The notes under the pieces were generated by a model. That model was given only the letters and a program-made list of their open reading frames with translations. It made no database searches and was not told where the DNA came from. Source: Sphingomonas sp. IBVSS2 (lineage in GTDB: Bacteria > Pseudomonadota > Alphaproteobacteria > Sphingomonadales > Sphingomonadaceae). Taken from it: a stretch of 64,000 nt of DNA. Positions 24,129 through 33,367 of the stretch are shown here, piece after piece; within the stretch, counting starts at the first letter, position 1, and every line of letters starts with the position of its first letter. The stretch covers positions 124,001 to 188,000 of the forward strand of contig NZ_NFUR01000007.1 of NCBI RefSeq assembly GCF_002127225.1, written 5' to 3'. The translations under genes and the position numbers were made by a program.

Positions 24129-24884
24129 ATGGGCGAACGCATCTGGACGGCTGGACTGGCAGTGATCGGCGACGAGATTCTCTCGGGCCGCACGCAGGAC
24201 AAGAACATCGCCCAGATCGCGACCTGGCTGAACGTGCAGGGCATCCGCCTGGCCGAGGTGCGCGTGGTGCCGGATGTCGAGGCGCGGATCGTCGAGGCGG
24301 TGAACGCCCTGCGCGCGCGCTACGACTATTGCTTCACGACCGGCGGGATCGGGCCGACGCATGACGACATCACCGTCGATGCCATTGCCGCGGCCCTGGG
24401 CGTCGGCGTGGTGATCCACCCCCAGGCCCGCGCGGTGCTGGAGCGCTATTACGAGACGCGTGGCGGGCTCACCGACGCGCGGCTGCGCATGGCGCGGGTG
24501 CCGGAGGGTGCCGAGCTGATCCCCAACCGCATGTCCGGCGCGCCGGGCATCCGCCTGGGCAATCTCTTCATCCTGGCGGGCGTGCCGCACATCACGGCGG
24601 GCATGCTCGATGCACTGACGGGCACGCTGGAGGGCGGCCGCCCGGTGCTCTCGCGTACGATCGGCGCCTGGGTGGCGGAGAGCGAGATCGCCGAGTTCCT
24701 GGGCGAGACCGAACGCGCGCACGAAGGCGTGGCGATCGGCAGCTATCCCTTCTTCCGCGACGGCCGCACCGGCGCCAATTTCGTGGTCCGCGCGACCGGG
24801 CAGGCGCTGCTCGATGCATGCGGAGACGCGTTGCTCCGCGGGCTGGCCGAGCGGGGGCTGGAGGCGGTCGAAGGCGGCATCTGA
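24129..24884 (+). CDS. CinA N-terminal domain (molybdopterin-binding-like) protein
   Basis: 251 residues. IGDEILSGRTQDKNIAQIA and FTTGGIGPTHDDITVDAIAA (about 9-27 and 63-82) are the MoaB/MogA-like signature of CinA proteins, which split ADP-ribose or bind molybdopterin. The C-terminal NMN-deamidase domain of full CinA is absent; that half is often a separate gene. Divergent from the PqqB-like gene with only 46 bases between. An upstream ATG would add an unlikely 46 residues. Confidence 0.88.
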   Translation: MGERIWTAGLAVIGDEILSGRTQDKNIAQIATWLNVQGIRLAEVRVVPDVEARIVEAVNALRARYDYCFTTGGIGPTHDDITVDAIAAALGVGVVIHPQARAVLERYYETRGGLTDARLRMARVPEGAELIPNRMSGAPGIRLGNLFILAGVPHITAGMLDALTGTLEGGRPVLSRTIGAWVAESEIAEFLGETERAHEGVAIGSYPFFRDGRTGANFVVRATGQALLDACGDALLRGLAERGLEAVEGGI

Positions 24885-24903
24885 CTTTCCGGGGGGATGG
24901 GGC

Positions 24904-26196
24904 ATGACGGAATCGAGGCGGCCATTCGGCTTCTGGACGGCGACCGCGCTGGTGATCGGCAACATGATCGGCTCGGGCTTCTTCGCCTTGCCCGCGCAAC
25001 TCGCGCCCTATGGCTTCACCAGCGTGGCGGCGTGGATCGCCGCGATCGCGGGGGCGATGGTGATCGCCTGGGTGATCGCCGGCCTTTCGCGCGCGATGCC
25101 CGAGGCGACGGGAACGCTGGCGATCTGCGCGCGCGCGCTGGGGCCGCTCCCCGGCGTGCTGATTGCCTGGACGATGTGGGTGGGCGTCTGGGCGGCGAAC
25201 GCGTTCATCGCGCTCACCGCGGTGCGCTATCTGGCGGTGTTCTGGCCGCCGCTGGCCGAGTCTTCGCTGAGCCTGGTGCTGGCGGCGGTGGCGCTGCTCT
25301 GGGGGATCACGCTGCTCAACCTGCGCGGGGCGCGGGCGGCCGGCGAGTTCCAGGTCGTGACGACTTTGGTCAAGCTGGTGCCGCTTGCCGCGATCGTGCT
25401 GCTGCTCGCCCAGCTCGGCGCCAAGGGCGACCTCGCCGCCAGCGCCCATCCGCACACGCCGTTCGATGCCGGCCAGCTGGCATCGGCGGTGACGCTGGCC
25501 TTTTTCGCGATGGTCGGCTTCGAATGCGCGGGCGTCGCCGCCGAGCGGGTGCGCGATCCGGCCCGGACCATTCCCCGCGCCACGCTGACCGGGGTGGGGC
25601 TGACCGGGCTGCTCTACCTGATCGCCTGTTCGGGAATCATCTTCGCGATGCCGCAGGGATCGGTGGCGGGCGCCAATGCCCCGGTGGCGCTGTTCGTCGA
25701 GACCTTCTGGGGGCATTGGGCCGGGCTGGCGGTGGCCGGCTTTGCCGCGGTGGCCGCGATCGGCGCGCTCAACGGCTGGGTGCTGCTGCAGGGCGAGGTG
25801 CCGCTGGGCATGGCGCGTGCGGGCGTGATCCCCGCCCGTATCGGCCGGACCAGCGGGCGCGACGTGCCGGTGGCGGCGCTGCTCGCGTCGAGCGTGCTCG
25901 CCAGCGTGCTGGTGCTCAGCAACGTCTCGCGCGATACCGCCGCGATCTACGACTTCATGCTGCGCGTGACGACGGCGGCGACGCTGTGGTTCTATGCCGG
26001 CACCTGCCTGTCCGCGCTGGTGCTGGGCGTGGTGCGGCCCGCCGCCGCGATCGGGCTGGTCTTCGCGCTCTGGGCGATCTGGGGCGCGGGCTATGAGGCG
26101 ATCGGGCTCAGCCTGTTGCTGATGGCCACCGCGATCCCGCTCTACCTGATGCGCGGTTCAGCCGAGCAGGCGGCCAAGGAGGCTGCGATCCCTTAG
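24904..26196 (+). CDS. APC superfamily amino-acid permease
   Basis: 430 residues, about twelve helices. The start TALVIGNMIGSGFFALPAQL carries the substrate-binding GSGFF of helix 1, and VTLAFFAMVGFECAGVAAER fits helix 6. It is nearest by eye to the arginine/agmatine-type antiporters (AdiC-like). The amino acid carried is not clear. The 3' end overlaps the convergent FAD oxidoreductase gene by 39 bases. Confidence 0.9.
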   Translation: MTESRRPFGFWTATALVIGNMIGSGFFALPAQLAPYGFTSVAAWIAAIAGAMVIAWVIAGLSRAMPEATGTLAICARALGPLPGVLIAWTMWVGVWAANAFIALTAVRYLAVFWPPLAESSLSLVLAAVALLWGITLLNLRGARAAGEFQVVTTLVKLVPLAAIVLLLAQLGAKGDLAASAHPHTPFDAGQLASAVTLAFFAMVGFECAGVAAERVRDPARTIPRATLTGVGLTGLLYLIACSGIIFAMPQGSVAGANAPVALFVETFWGHWAGLAVAGFAAVAAIGALNGWVLLQGEVPLGMARAGVIPARIGRTSGRDVPVAALLASSVLASVLVLSNVSRDTAAIYDFMLRVTTAATLWFYAGTCLSALVLGVVRPAAAIGLVFALWAIWGAGYEAIGLSLLLMATAIPLYLMRGSAEQAAKEAAIP

Positions 26197-27747
26197 GATC
26201 TCGTGCGCGGCATTGTGCCCCGGCGCGCCGGTGACGCCGCCGCCGGGATGGGTGCCGGCGCCGCACATGTAGAGCCCCCGGATCGGCCCGCGATAATCGC
26301 CATGGCCCAGCACCGGGCGGGCGGCCCAGAGCTGGTCGAGCGACATATGGCCATGCATGATGTCGCCGCCGACCAGGCCGAACTTGCGCTCCAGGTCGAG
26401 CGGCGAGTGGATCTGGCGCGCGATCACCGATGCCTTGAAATTGGGCGCGTGCCTGGTGACGGTATCGATGATGCGGTCGGCGGCGGCTTCGCGGTGCCGG
26501 TCCCAGTCCAGGCCGGGCGCGAATTGCTGGCAGAACAATGCGGCGACGTGCCGGCCCGGCGGGGCGAGGCTGTCGTCCACCGTTGAGGGGATGGTCATCT
26601 CGACGATCGGCTCGTCGGACATGCCCCTGGCCCTGGCGCTCGTATAGGCGCGGTCCATATAGTCGAGCGTCGGGCAGATCATGATGCCGGCGGTATGATG
26701 CTCGCCGGGGCCGGGCAGGACGGTGAAGTCGGGCAGTTCGGAGAGGGCGACGTTCATCCGGAAGGTGCCCGAGCCGGCCTTGTAATGGTCCATCCGCCGG
26801 GCGAAGTCGGCGGGCATGTCGGCGCGGTCGACCAGCTGGCGATAGAGCAGGGCGGGGCCGATATTGGCGGCGACGATGCCGGCGGCGATCTCCTCGCCGC
26901 TCTCCAGCCGCACGCCGGAAGCCCGGTTCCCGTCGACCAGCAGCTTCGCGACCGGGGCTTCCAGGCTGATTTCGACCCCGGCCTCGGCACAGGCTTCGGC
27001 CATCAGCCGGGTGATCGCGCCCATGCCGCCGATCGAATGGCCCCAGGCGCCCTTCTTGCCGTTCACTTCGCCGAAGACATGGTGGAGCAGCACATAGGCG
27101 CTGCCCGGGGTATCGGGGCTGGCATAGTTGCCGACCACGGCGTCGAAGCCGAAGGCCGCCTTGACATAGTCGTTCTCGAACCAGCCATCGAGGAAGTCGC
27201 GCGCCGACTTGACGAACAGGTCCATCGTGTCGCGCTGCGCCTCGATCGGCATGCCCGCCAGCTTGCGCCCTTGCGCGGCGGCGGCGAGCAGCGCGCGGAT
27301 GCCGCCGCCGGCATTGGGCGGCGTCCTCAGCGCCATGTCGCGCAGCACCCCGGCGACGCGCTCGAGCGCTTCCTCGTAGCGGGGCAGTGCCTCGGCATCC
27401 CTGGCCGAGAAGCGGGCGAACTCGGCGCGGGTGCGCGCGTGCCCGCCGCCCAGCTTCAGATAACCGCCCTCGTGCGGCAGGAAGTTGGAGATCTGCCGCT
27501 CGACCACGCGCCAGCCGCGTGCCGGGAGCTTCATGTCGGCGATCACCTTGGGGCGGAGCAGGCTGACCGTGTAGCTGGCGGTGGAGTTGCGGAAGCCGGG
27601 GTGGAATTCCTCGGTCACCGCCGCGCCGCCGACGACATGGCGGCGTTCCAGCACCCGCACCTTCAGGCCGGCGCGGGCGAGGTAGAAGGCGCAGACCAGC
27701 CCGTTATGGCCGCCCCCGATGATCAGGGCGTCGTATCTGGCGGTCAT
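26158..27747 (-). CDS. FAD-dependent oxidoreductase, phytoene-desaturase/PYROXD2-like
   Basis: 529 residues. The dinucleotide motif DALIIGGGHNGLVCAFYLA is at residues 6-24, and the family's C-terminal FAD signature RGLYMCGAGTHPGGGVTGAP (about 487-506) is clear. No carotenoid genes are nearby; proteins of this length and type are found as stand-alone oxidases. Substrate unknown. Overlap with the permease at the 3' end is convergent. Confidence 0.9.
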   Translation of the reverse strand: MTARYDALIIGGGHNGLVCAFYLARAGLKVRVLERRHVVGGAAVTEEFHPGFRNSTASYTVSLLRPKVIADMKLPARGWRVVERQISNFLPHEGGYLKLGGGHARTRAEFARFSARDAEALPRYEEALERVAGVLRDMALRTPPNAGGGIRALLAAAAQGRKLAGMPIEAQRDTMDLFVKSARDFLDGWFENDYVKAAFGFDAVVGNYASPDTPGSAYVLLHHVFGEVNGKKGAWGHSIGGMGAITRLMAEACAEAGVEISLEAPVAKLLVDGNRASGVRLESGEEIAAGIVAANIGPALLYRQLVDRADMPADFARRMDHYKAGSGTFRMNVALSELPDFTVLPGPGEHHTAGIMICPTLDYMDRAYTSARARGMSDEPIVEMTIPSTVDDSLAPPGRHVAALFCQQFAPGLDWDRHREAAADRIIDTVTRHAPNFKASVIARQIHSPLDLERKFGLVGGDIMHGHMSLDQLWAARPVLGHGDYRGPIRGLYMCGAGTHPGGGVTGAPGHNAAHEILRDRSLLGRLLG

Positions 27748-27888
27748 CGGCTCTCCCTTCGTTGCGGCATGGGCTTACCGCGCGAACGGGATATCCGCCA
27801 TGGCCGCCCGCCATCCGCGGAAGCCAGGCCCCGCATGCATGTGGTAAGGGACATGCGAAGGACTGTTTCGAAAGCAAGGAGGCGCAGG

Positions 27889-28296
27889 ATGCCGATCCCC
27901 GCGACGGTGGGCGCGTTCGCCATCGTTCCGCACAACGACCTTGCCGCCGCCATCCCGTTCTGGGAGCGGCTCGGCTTCACCCGGGTGGGGGGCGACGCCG
28001 CCTATGCGATCATGACCGGCTGGGGGTGCGAGGTGAACCTCACCCAGGCGGGATCCGGCCCGTGGCGCGTGCCGGAGGAGCACAACCCGTTCGGCGTCTT
28101 CATCCGCACGCCGGAAGTGGAGGCGATCGCCGCCCTGGTCGACGATCTGATCATTCGTCCCGGCGGCGTGCTTCGTCATCGGGAATGGGGCCTCTACGAA
28201 GTGGGGATCGCCGGCCCGGACGGCATGCTGATCCGCATCGGCTGGCCGTCCCCGCTGATACGAGAGGCATCGCCCGACGGCGGCGATCCGGCCTGA
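27889..28296 (+). CDS. VOC superfamily (bleomycin-resistance-like) protein
   Basis: 135 residues from an ATG with AAGGAGG eight bases upstream; upstream ATGs in the same frame have no such site. PHNDLAAAIPFWERLGFTRV and GLYEVGIAGPDGMLIRIGWP fit one VOC module. Function unknown; small binding proteins of this kind sometimes protect against antibiotics. Convergent with the M20 peptidase, five bases apart. Confidence 0.85.
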   Translation: MPIPATVGAFAIVPHNDLAAAIPFWERLGFTRVGGDAAYAIMTGWGCEVNLTQAGSGPWRVPEEHNPFGVFIRTPEVEAIAALVDDLIIRPGGVLRHREWGLYEVGIAGPDGMLIRIGWPSPLIREASPDGGDPA

Positions 28297-28301
28297 ACCG
28301 G

Positions 28302-29687
28302 CTATTTCGTCAGGCCCTGGAGCAGGAATTTGTAATATACGATCGACGGCGCGATCTCGCTGAGCGGGGTGCGCTCGTTGAGGCCGTGGGCGAAGCTGTC
28401 CGAACCCTTCATGAAGATCGGGCTCACCCCGTAGCTCGGCACCCCCTTGGCGCGGAACCACATCGAATCGCTCGCGCCCGCCGACATCGCCGGGACGATC
28501 GGCACCCCGGGGAAGCGGGCGTGGATGCCGTCCGACACCAGCTTCATCAGGTCGGGCCGCAGTGGCGAGGCGGGGCTGGCGACGGTGCCGCTGTCGAGCG
28601 TCCTGAGCTTGAGCTCGGGATCGCCGACCACCTTGGCCAGCGTCGCCGCGACGGCCGCGACCGAGGTGCCGGGGAAGATGCGGCAATTGATGTTGGCGGT
28701 GGCGCGCTGGGGCAGCGCGTTGGTCGCATGGCCGGCATTGACCATGGTGGCCACGCAGGTGGTGCCGGTCTGGCCGATCAGCCCGGGCTCCGAACGCAGC
28801 ACGGCGAGCGCCTTGGCGTCCCGCGGATTGGCCAGGAACGCGCGCATCGCCGCGGCCATCTCCGGATCGGCGGTCTTGGCGCCCTGGACGAAGCCGGCGC
28901 GGGTGATGTCGTTGATCTCGCCGGGGAACTGATACGCCTCGATCTTCGCCAGCGCATGGGCGAGCGAATAGATCGCGTTGCTCTTGGTCGGCGCGCTCGA
29001 ATGGCCGCCGGGATTGGTGAAGGTCAGCTCATAATCGGCATAGGTCTTCTCGGCGCCCTGCAGGCCGAAGATCTCGGGCTTGCCATGCTCGTCGAGCGCG
29101 CCGCCGCCGCCGTCGATGTTCAGCAGCAGTTCGCCGTCATGATATTGCTCGGCCATCGCGGCGGTGGTCTTCATGCTGGTCTCCTCGTCGCCCGAGGCGA
29201 GGAGGATGATGTCGCGCGACGGCCGATAGCCTTCGCGCTTCAGCTGGATCAGCGTGGCGACCATCGTCGACAGGTCGTATTTCATGTCGGTCGCGCCGCG
29301 GCCGAAGATATAGCCGTTCTCGACGATCGGCGTGAACGGATCGCGGGTCCAGTCCTCGGGCTTCGCCTCGACCACGTCCATATGGCCGGAGATGTAGATC
29401 GGCTTGGCCGCCTTGTCGGTGCCCGGATAGCGGGCGGCCAGCCAGGCGGTATCGTCGATCCGCTCGATGCGGATGTCGGCGGGATCGAAGCCGCCGGCGA
29501 CGAGCTGGGCCTTCAGATAGGCGGCATAGTCGGGCGTCTGGTTGCCCGGCCCGGCAACGGTGCGGAAAGCGATGCCGCGCTTGAGCAGCTCGAGCGCCTG
29601 CGCCTCCGCCTGGGGGTTCTGCTGCGCCCGGGCGGCCGTTCCGGTGAACGCCATCGCGACCAGCGCCGCACCTGCAAGAACCCGCAT
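28302..29687 (-). CDS. Exported M20-family metallopeptidase
   Basis: 461 residues with a signal peptide (MRVLAGAALVAMAFTGTAARA). Catalytic metal ligands: YISGHMDVVEA (His, Asp), GRGATDMKYDLS (Asp), SGDEETSM (Glu-Glu) and the C-terminal His in DSFAHGLNER. Typical for a zinc aminoacylase/carboxypeptidase that works in the periplasm on peptides or N-acyl amino acids. Start has GGAGACAGGGG before the ATG. Confidence 0.9.
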   Translation of the reverse strand: MRVLAGAALVAMAFTGTAARAQQNPQAEAQALELLKRGIAFRTVAGPGNQTPDYAAYLKAQLVAGGFDPADIRIERIDDTAWLAARYPGTDKAAKPIYISGHMDVVEAKPEDWTRDPFTPIVENGYIFGRGATDMKYDLSTMVATLIQLKREGYRPSRDIILLASGDEETSMKTTAAMAEQYHDGELLLNIDGGGGALDEHGKPEIFGLQGAEKTYADYELTFTNPGGHSSAPTKSNAIYSLAHALAKIEAYQFPGEINDITRAGFVQGAKTADPEMAAAMRAFLANPRDAKALAVLRSEPGLIGQTGTTCVATMVNAGHATNALPQRATANINCRIFPGTSVAAVAATLAKVVGDPELKLRTLDSGTVASPASPLRPDLMKLVSDGIHARFPGVPIVPAMSAGASDSMWFRAKGVPSYGVSPIFMKGSDSFAHGLNERTPLSEIAPSIVYYKFLLQGLTK

Positions 29688-30013
29688 TACCCCTGTCTCC
29701 CATTGCCTGCGCGCGACGCTAGCGCCGGACCGGGGGAGGTCAAACTTGAATCTGGGCGAAAACGCGCGTAGGAGCCCGCGCCAGTCGGGGGACCATTTCC
29801 GCCCGGCGACATGGAGAAATGACGTGTTGGCCACGAACGCCCGAAACGGCCTTCTGCCCTGCGTCGCTTCGTTCCGATAGTGCTCGCCTGAGCGCTGTGG
29901 GAGCCGAGCGGCGCCCGCAGCATCCGTCTCGATAACATGATCAGAGAACCGCGCCGGCCGATGCCGCGCGTCGCGAAGACGCGCGCCTGCGCCCGGGGCG
30001 AGCACGGGAATTT
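29688..30013. other. 326-base gap without a recognisable gene
   Basis: Runs from the M20 start to the AAA+ ATPase start. Holds both divergent leaders. I see no ribosome-site-backed reading frame, no clear -35/-10 pair and no strong hairpin; only short GC-rich inverted fragments. Confidence 0.5.
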
Positions 30014-31966
30014 ATGCACGAACATCAGATCGTCCGGCGGATGCTCCGCCGGATCGGCCGGAACCTGCCGGCCACGGCACCGCTCGCCAAGGCGGTGCAC
30101 GAATGGGCATTGCCGCATATCGACTGGCTCACCGGCTCGGCCGTGGGGGGCGAGGATATCGGCTGGGAGGCGCTGCACGCGGCGACGCTGCGCTGGCGGC
30201 CGCTCGGCGAGGTGCGCCCCCAGGTGCTCCAGATCGCCGACGAGCTGGCGCTGCTGCTCGGCTTCGGCCCGCTCGACCACGGGCTGCTCGAGCTGATGAT
30301 CGCGGCGCGGCGGGTGCCGCGCGTCTATGGGCTGGTCGAGGCGCTCTGCGGGGCGAGCATCGACCTGCCCGAGCTGCTCGGCGCGCTGGCCGGGGCCGAG
30401 CCGGTGGATGCCGGGCGGCTGGCCCGGCGCTCGGGGGCGGTGCGGCTCGGGCTGGCGAGCTTCGGCCATGACTATCAGGGCCGGGACGAGATCAGCCTGA
30501 GCTGGTCGCTCGAGCGGGTGCTCGACGCGGCGCCGCGTCCCGGCCAGCCGCTGCTCGAGGCGCTGGCCGGCACCTGCCAGGTCGCGCGGCTCGGGCTCGA
30601 CGACTTCGCGGTGGAGGAGGCGGACTATCTGGTCCGGCTGCTTCGTGGCGCGCTGGCCGAACAGGCGGCGGGGATCAACCTGCTGATCCATGGGCCGCCC
30701 GGCACCGGCAAGACCGAGTTCGCACGGACGCTGGCGGTGGCCGCGGGCGCGCGGCTGCATGCGGTGGCCGAGGCGGACGAGGACGGCTCCGAGCCGAGGC
30801 GTTGGGAGCGCATCGCGGCGATGCAGCTCTCCCAGCGGGTGCTCGGCGGGCGGCGCGGTGCGGTGCTGCTGTTCGACGAGATGGAGGACCTGATCGGCGA
30901 TGCCAGCCCGAGCGACGGCGACTGGTTCCAGAAGCGCACGGGCAGCAAGGTGTTCGTCAACCGGATGCTCGAGACCAACAAGGTGCCGGTGATCTGGACG
31001 ACCAATGCGATCGGCAATGTCGACGGCGCGATCCTCAGGCGGATGAGCCATGTGCTGAAGCTCGGCCTGCCTTCGCGCGGCGCCGGGCAGCGGATGCTGG
31101 CGCGGGTGGCGGCGGACGAGGGCGTGGCGCCGGGGGACGGCTTCGCCCGGCTACTCGACGCGGCGCCCGAGGCGGCGACGGTGCTGCGCGTGGCGGCGCG
31201 GGCCGGACGGCTGGCGGGCGAGGCCGATGGCGGGGTGCGCTCGGCCGAGGCGCTGGTGAAGGCGCTTCGGGGCGGCGAGCTGCCGCAGCCGGGGCCGGGC
31301 GCGCTCGACGTGACGCTGTACGAAAGCGATCCGCCGGTGGCGGAAGTGATCGAAGGCATCGCGGCGTCGGGCGCGGCCGACGTCTCGCTGCTGCTCACCG
31401 GGCCGCCGGGCACGGGCAAGACCGCGCTCGCCTGGCATCTGGCGCAGCGGCTCGACCGGCCGCTGGTGGTCAAGCGCGCTTCGGACCTGTTGTCCAAATG
31501 GGTCGGCGAGACCGAGGCGAACATCGCCGATGCCTTTGCCGAGGCACGGCGGCGGGGCGGGGTGCTGCTGTTCGACGAAGCGGATTCGCTCCTCTTCGAC
31601 CGGACGACGGCGCAGGCGAGCTGGGAAGTGGGGCAGGTCAACGAGCTGCTCACCTGGCTCGACCGGCATCCGCTGCCGGTAGTCGCGGCGACGAACCATG
31701 CGGGAAGGCTCGATCCGGCGACGCTGCGCCGTTTCGTGTTCAAGCTGGCGCTGCGGCCGCTGGGGCGGGAACGGTCGGCGCGGGCGTTCGCGCGCTTCTT
31801 CGGGATGGACGCGCCGGCGGGGCTCGACGGACTGACGCCCGGCGACTTCGCGGTGGTGGCGCGGCAGCTCCGGCACCGGCCGGCACAGGGCGCGGCGGAC
31901 ATCGTCGCGCGGTTGCGGGCCGAAGCGGCGGCGCGGCCGGAGGCGGCGTCCCCGATCGGGTTCTGA
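30014..31966 (+). CDS. Tandem AAA+ ATPase of unknown role (Cdc48-like layout)
   Basis: 650 residues. A N-terminal helical region (1-215) of no known family precedes two AAA modules. The first has Walker A GPPGTGKTEFA (about 226), Walker B VLLFDEMEDL (about 285) and sensor TTNAIGNVDG. The second has Walker A GPPGTGKTALA (about 463), Walker B VLLFDEADSL (about 517) with SKWVGETEANIADAF before it, and RRF after the sensor. Both sites look intact. The pore loop and target are not clear. No partner gene is adjacent: the neighbours are an M20 peptidase upstream and convergent pncB. No Shine-Dalgarno site is clear at the ATG. Confidence 0.88.
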   Translation: MHEHQIVRRMLRRIGRNLPATAPLAKAVHEWALPHIDWLTGSAVGGEDIGWEALHAATLRWRPLGEVRPQVLQIADELALLLGFGPLDHGLLELMIAARRVPRVYGLVEALCGASIDLPELLGALAGAEPVDAGRLARRSGAVRLGLASFGHDYQGRDEISLSWSLERVLDAAPRPGQPLLEALAGTCQVARLGLDDFAVEEADYLVRLLRGALAEQAAGINLLIHGPPGTGKTEFARTLAVAAGARLHAVAEADEDGSEPRRWERIAAMQLSQRVLGGRRGAVLLFDEMEDLIGDASPSDGDWFQKRTGSKVFVNRMLETNKVPVIWTTNAIGNVDGAILRRMSHVLKLGLPSRGAGQRMLARVAADEGVAPGDGFARLLDAAPEAATVLRVAARAGRLAGEADGGVRSAEALVKALRGGELPQPGPGALDVTLYESDPPVAEVIEGIAASGAADVSLLLTGPPGTGKTALAWHLAQRLDRPLVVKRASDLLSKWVGETEANIADAFAEARRRGGVLLFDEADSLLFDRTTAQASWEVGQVNELLTWLDRHPLPVVAATNHAGRLDPATLRRFVFKLALRPLGRERSARAFARFFGMDAPAGLDGLTPGDFAVVARQLRHRPAQGAADIVARLRAEAAARPEAASPIGF

Positions 31967-32016
31967 CGGACCGGATCGGGGATGTTTCCGAGCCGTCCGT
32001 GCAAAGATGCGCCGCG

Positions 32017-33321
32017 CTAGACCGCCACGTCCTGCGCCGCCCGGCCCTCGCCGCCGAAGATGCGCAGGTAGCGGTCGATCTCGGCCGGGTCGCCGGTGGC
32101 CTTGGATGGATTATCGGAGAGCTTGACCGCCGGGCGGCCGTTCGCGCTGGTGACCTTGGCGACGAGCGAGATCGGCTCGAGGGCGTGCCCGCCCGCCGGG
32201 TCGCAGCCGCGGAAGTCGTTGGTCAGGTTGGTGCCCCAGCCGAAGCTCATGCGGACGCGGCCGTGAAAGTGGCGATAGGTCGCCTCGATGCTGTCGACGT
32301 CCATGCCGTCGGAGAAGATCAGCAGCTTGGTGCGTGGATCGCGGCCGCGCGCCTGCCACCAGGCGATGATCTGCTCGCCGCCTTCGATCGGCGGCATCGA
32401 ATCGGGGCGGAAGCCGGTCCAGTCGGCGACCCAGTCCGGCGCGTCGCGCAGGAACGCGGTGGTGCCGAACGCATCGGGCAGGGCGACCAGCAGGTTGCCG
32501 TCATAATGGGCGCGCCATTCCTCCAGCACGCGATAGGGCGCGGCGGCGACTTCCTCGTCGGTCTCCGCGAGCGCGGCGAGAACCATCGGCAGCTCGTGCG
32601 CATTGGTGCCGATCGCTTCCAGGTCGTTGTCCATCGCGAGCAGCACGTTCGAGCTGCCGATGAAGCGGCCGCCCAGGCCTTCCTTCAGCGCCTCGACGCA
32701 CCAGCGCTGCCACAGGAAGCCATGGCGGCGGCGCGTGCCGAAGTCCGAGATCACCAGGTCGGGGAGCCGGCGCAGGCGCTCGACCTTGTCCCACATCTTC
32801 GCCTTGGCACGGGCATAGAGCACGTCGAGTTCGAACCGGCCCCTGCCCTTCAAGGCGGCGCGCGAGCGGAGCTCGTTGACGATGGCCAGCGCGGGGATCT
32901 CCCACATCATCGTGTGGGTCCAGGGCCCGGCGAAGTGCAGCTCGAACTGGCCGTCGACTTTGTGGAGGTCATATTCCGGCAGCTGGAACTCGGCGAGCCA
33001 GGCGATGAAATCGGGCGCGAACATGCGCTGCTTGCCATAGAAGCTGTTGCCCGCGAGCCAGATCAGCTCCTTCTTCGAGAAGCGCACGGTGCGCGCATGA
33101 TCGAGCTGGGCGCGCAGCTCGGCCTCGTCGATCACCTCGGCCAGGCGGACGCTTCTCGTGCGGTTGATCAGCGAGAAGGTCGCCTGCACGTCCGGGTGCA
33201 GATGGCGGATCATCTGCAGCATCAGCAGCTTGTAGAAATCGGTGTCGAGCAGGCTGCGGACGATCGGATCGAGCCGCCAGCCATGATTGTAGACTCGAGT
33301 GGCGATGTCGGTGACGGGCAA
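32017..33321 (-). CDS. pncB: Nicotinate phosphoribosyltransferase
   Basis: 434 residues from a TTG with GGAGGAA just upstream. SLLDTDFYKLLMLQMI near the start, VISDFGTRRRHGFLWQRWC (about 210-228, with the phospho-His region in RRRHGF) and IFSDGMDVDSIEATYRHF are the family's conserved blocks. It turns nicotinate, PRPP and ATP into nicotinate mononucleotide, for NAD salvage. Downstream of the NrtR-like gene by 46 bases and therefore probably under its control. Confidence 0.95.
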   Translation of the reverse strand: MPVTDIATRVYNHGWRLDPIVRSLLDTDFYKLLMLQMIRHLHPDVQATFSLINRTRSVRLAEVIDEAELRAQLDHARTVRFSKKELIWLAGNSFYGKQRMFAPDFIAWLAEFQLPEYDLHKVDGQFELHFAGPWTHTMMWEIPALAIVNELRSRAALKGRGRFELDVLYARAKAKMWDKVERLRRLPDLVISDFGTRRRHGFLWQRWCVEALKEGLGGRFIGSSNVLLAMDNDLEAIGTNAHELPMVLAALAETDEEVAAAPYRVLEEWRAHYDGNLLVALPDAFGTTAFLRDAPDWVADWTGFRPDSMPPIEGGEQIIAWWQARGRDPRTKLLIFSDGMDVDSIEATYRHFHGRVRMSFGWGTNLTNDFRGCDPAGGHALEPISLVAKVTSANGRPAVKLSDNPSKATGDPAEIDRYLRIFGGEGRAAQDVAV

Positions 33322-33367
33322 GGCTTCCTCCGGATGTGGCCGGTGACGATAGACGCGGCGGCGCGGC

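Noticed and set aside
31967..32016. Possible terminator between the AAA+ ATPase and pncB
   Set aside because: Only short inverted fragments and no T-run.
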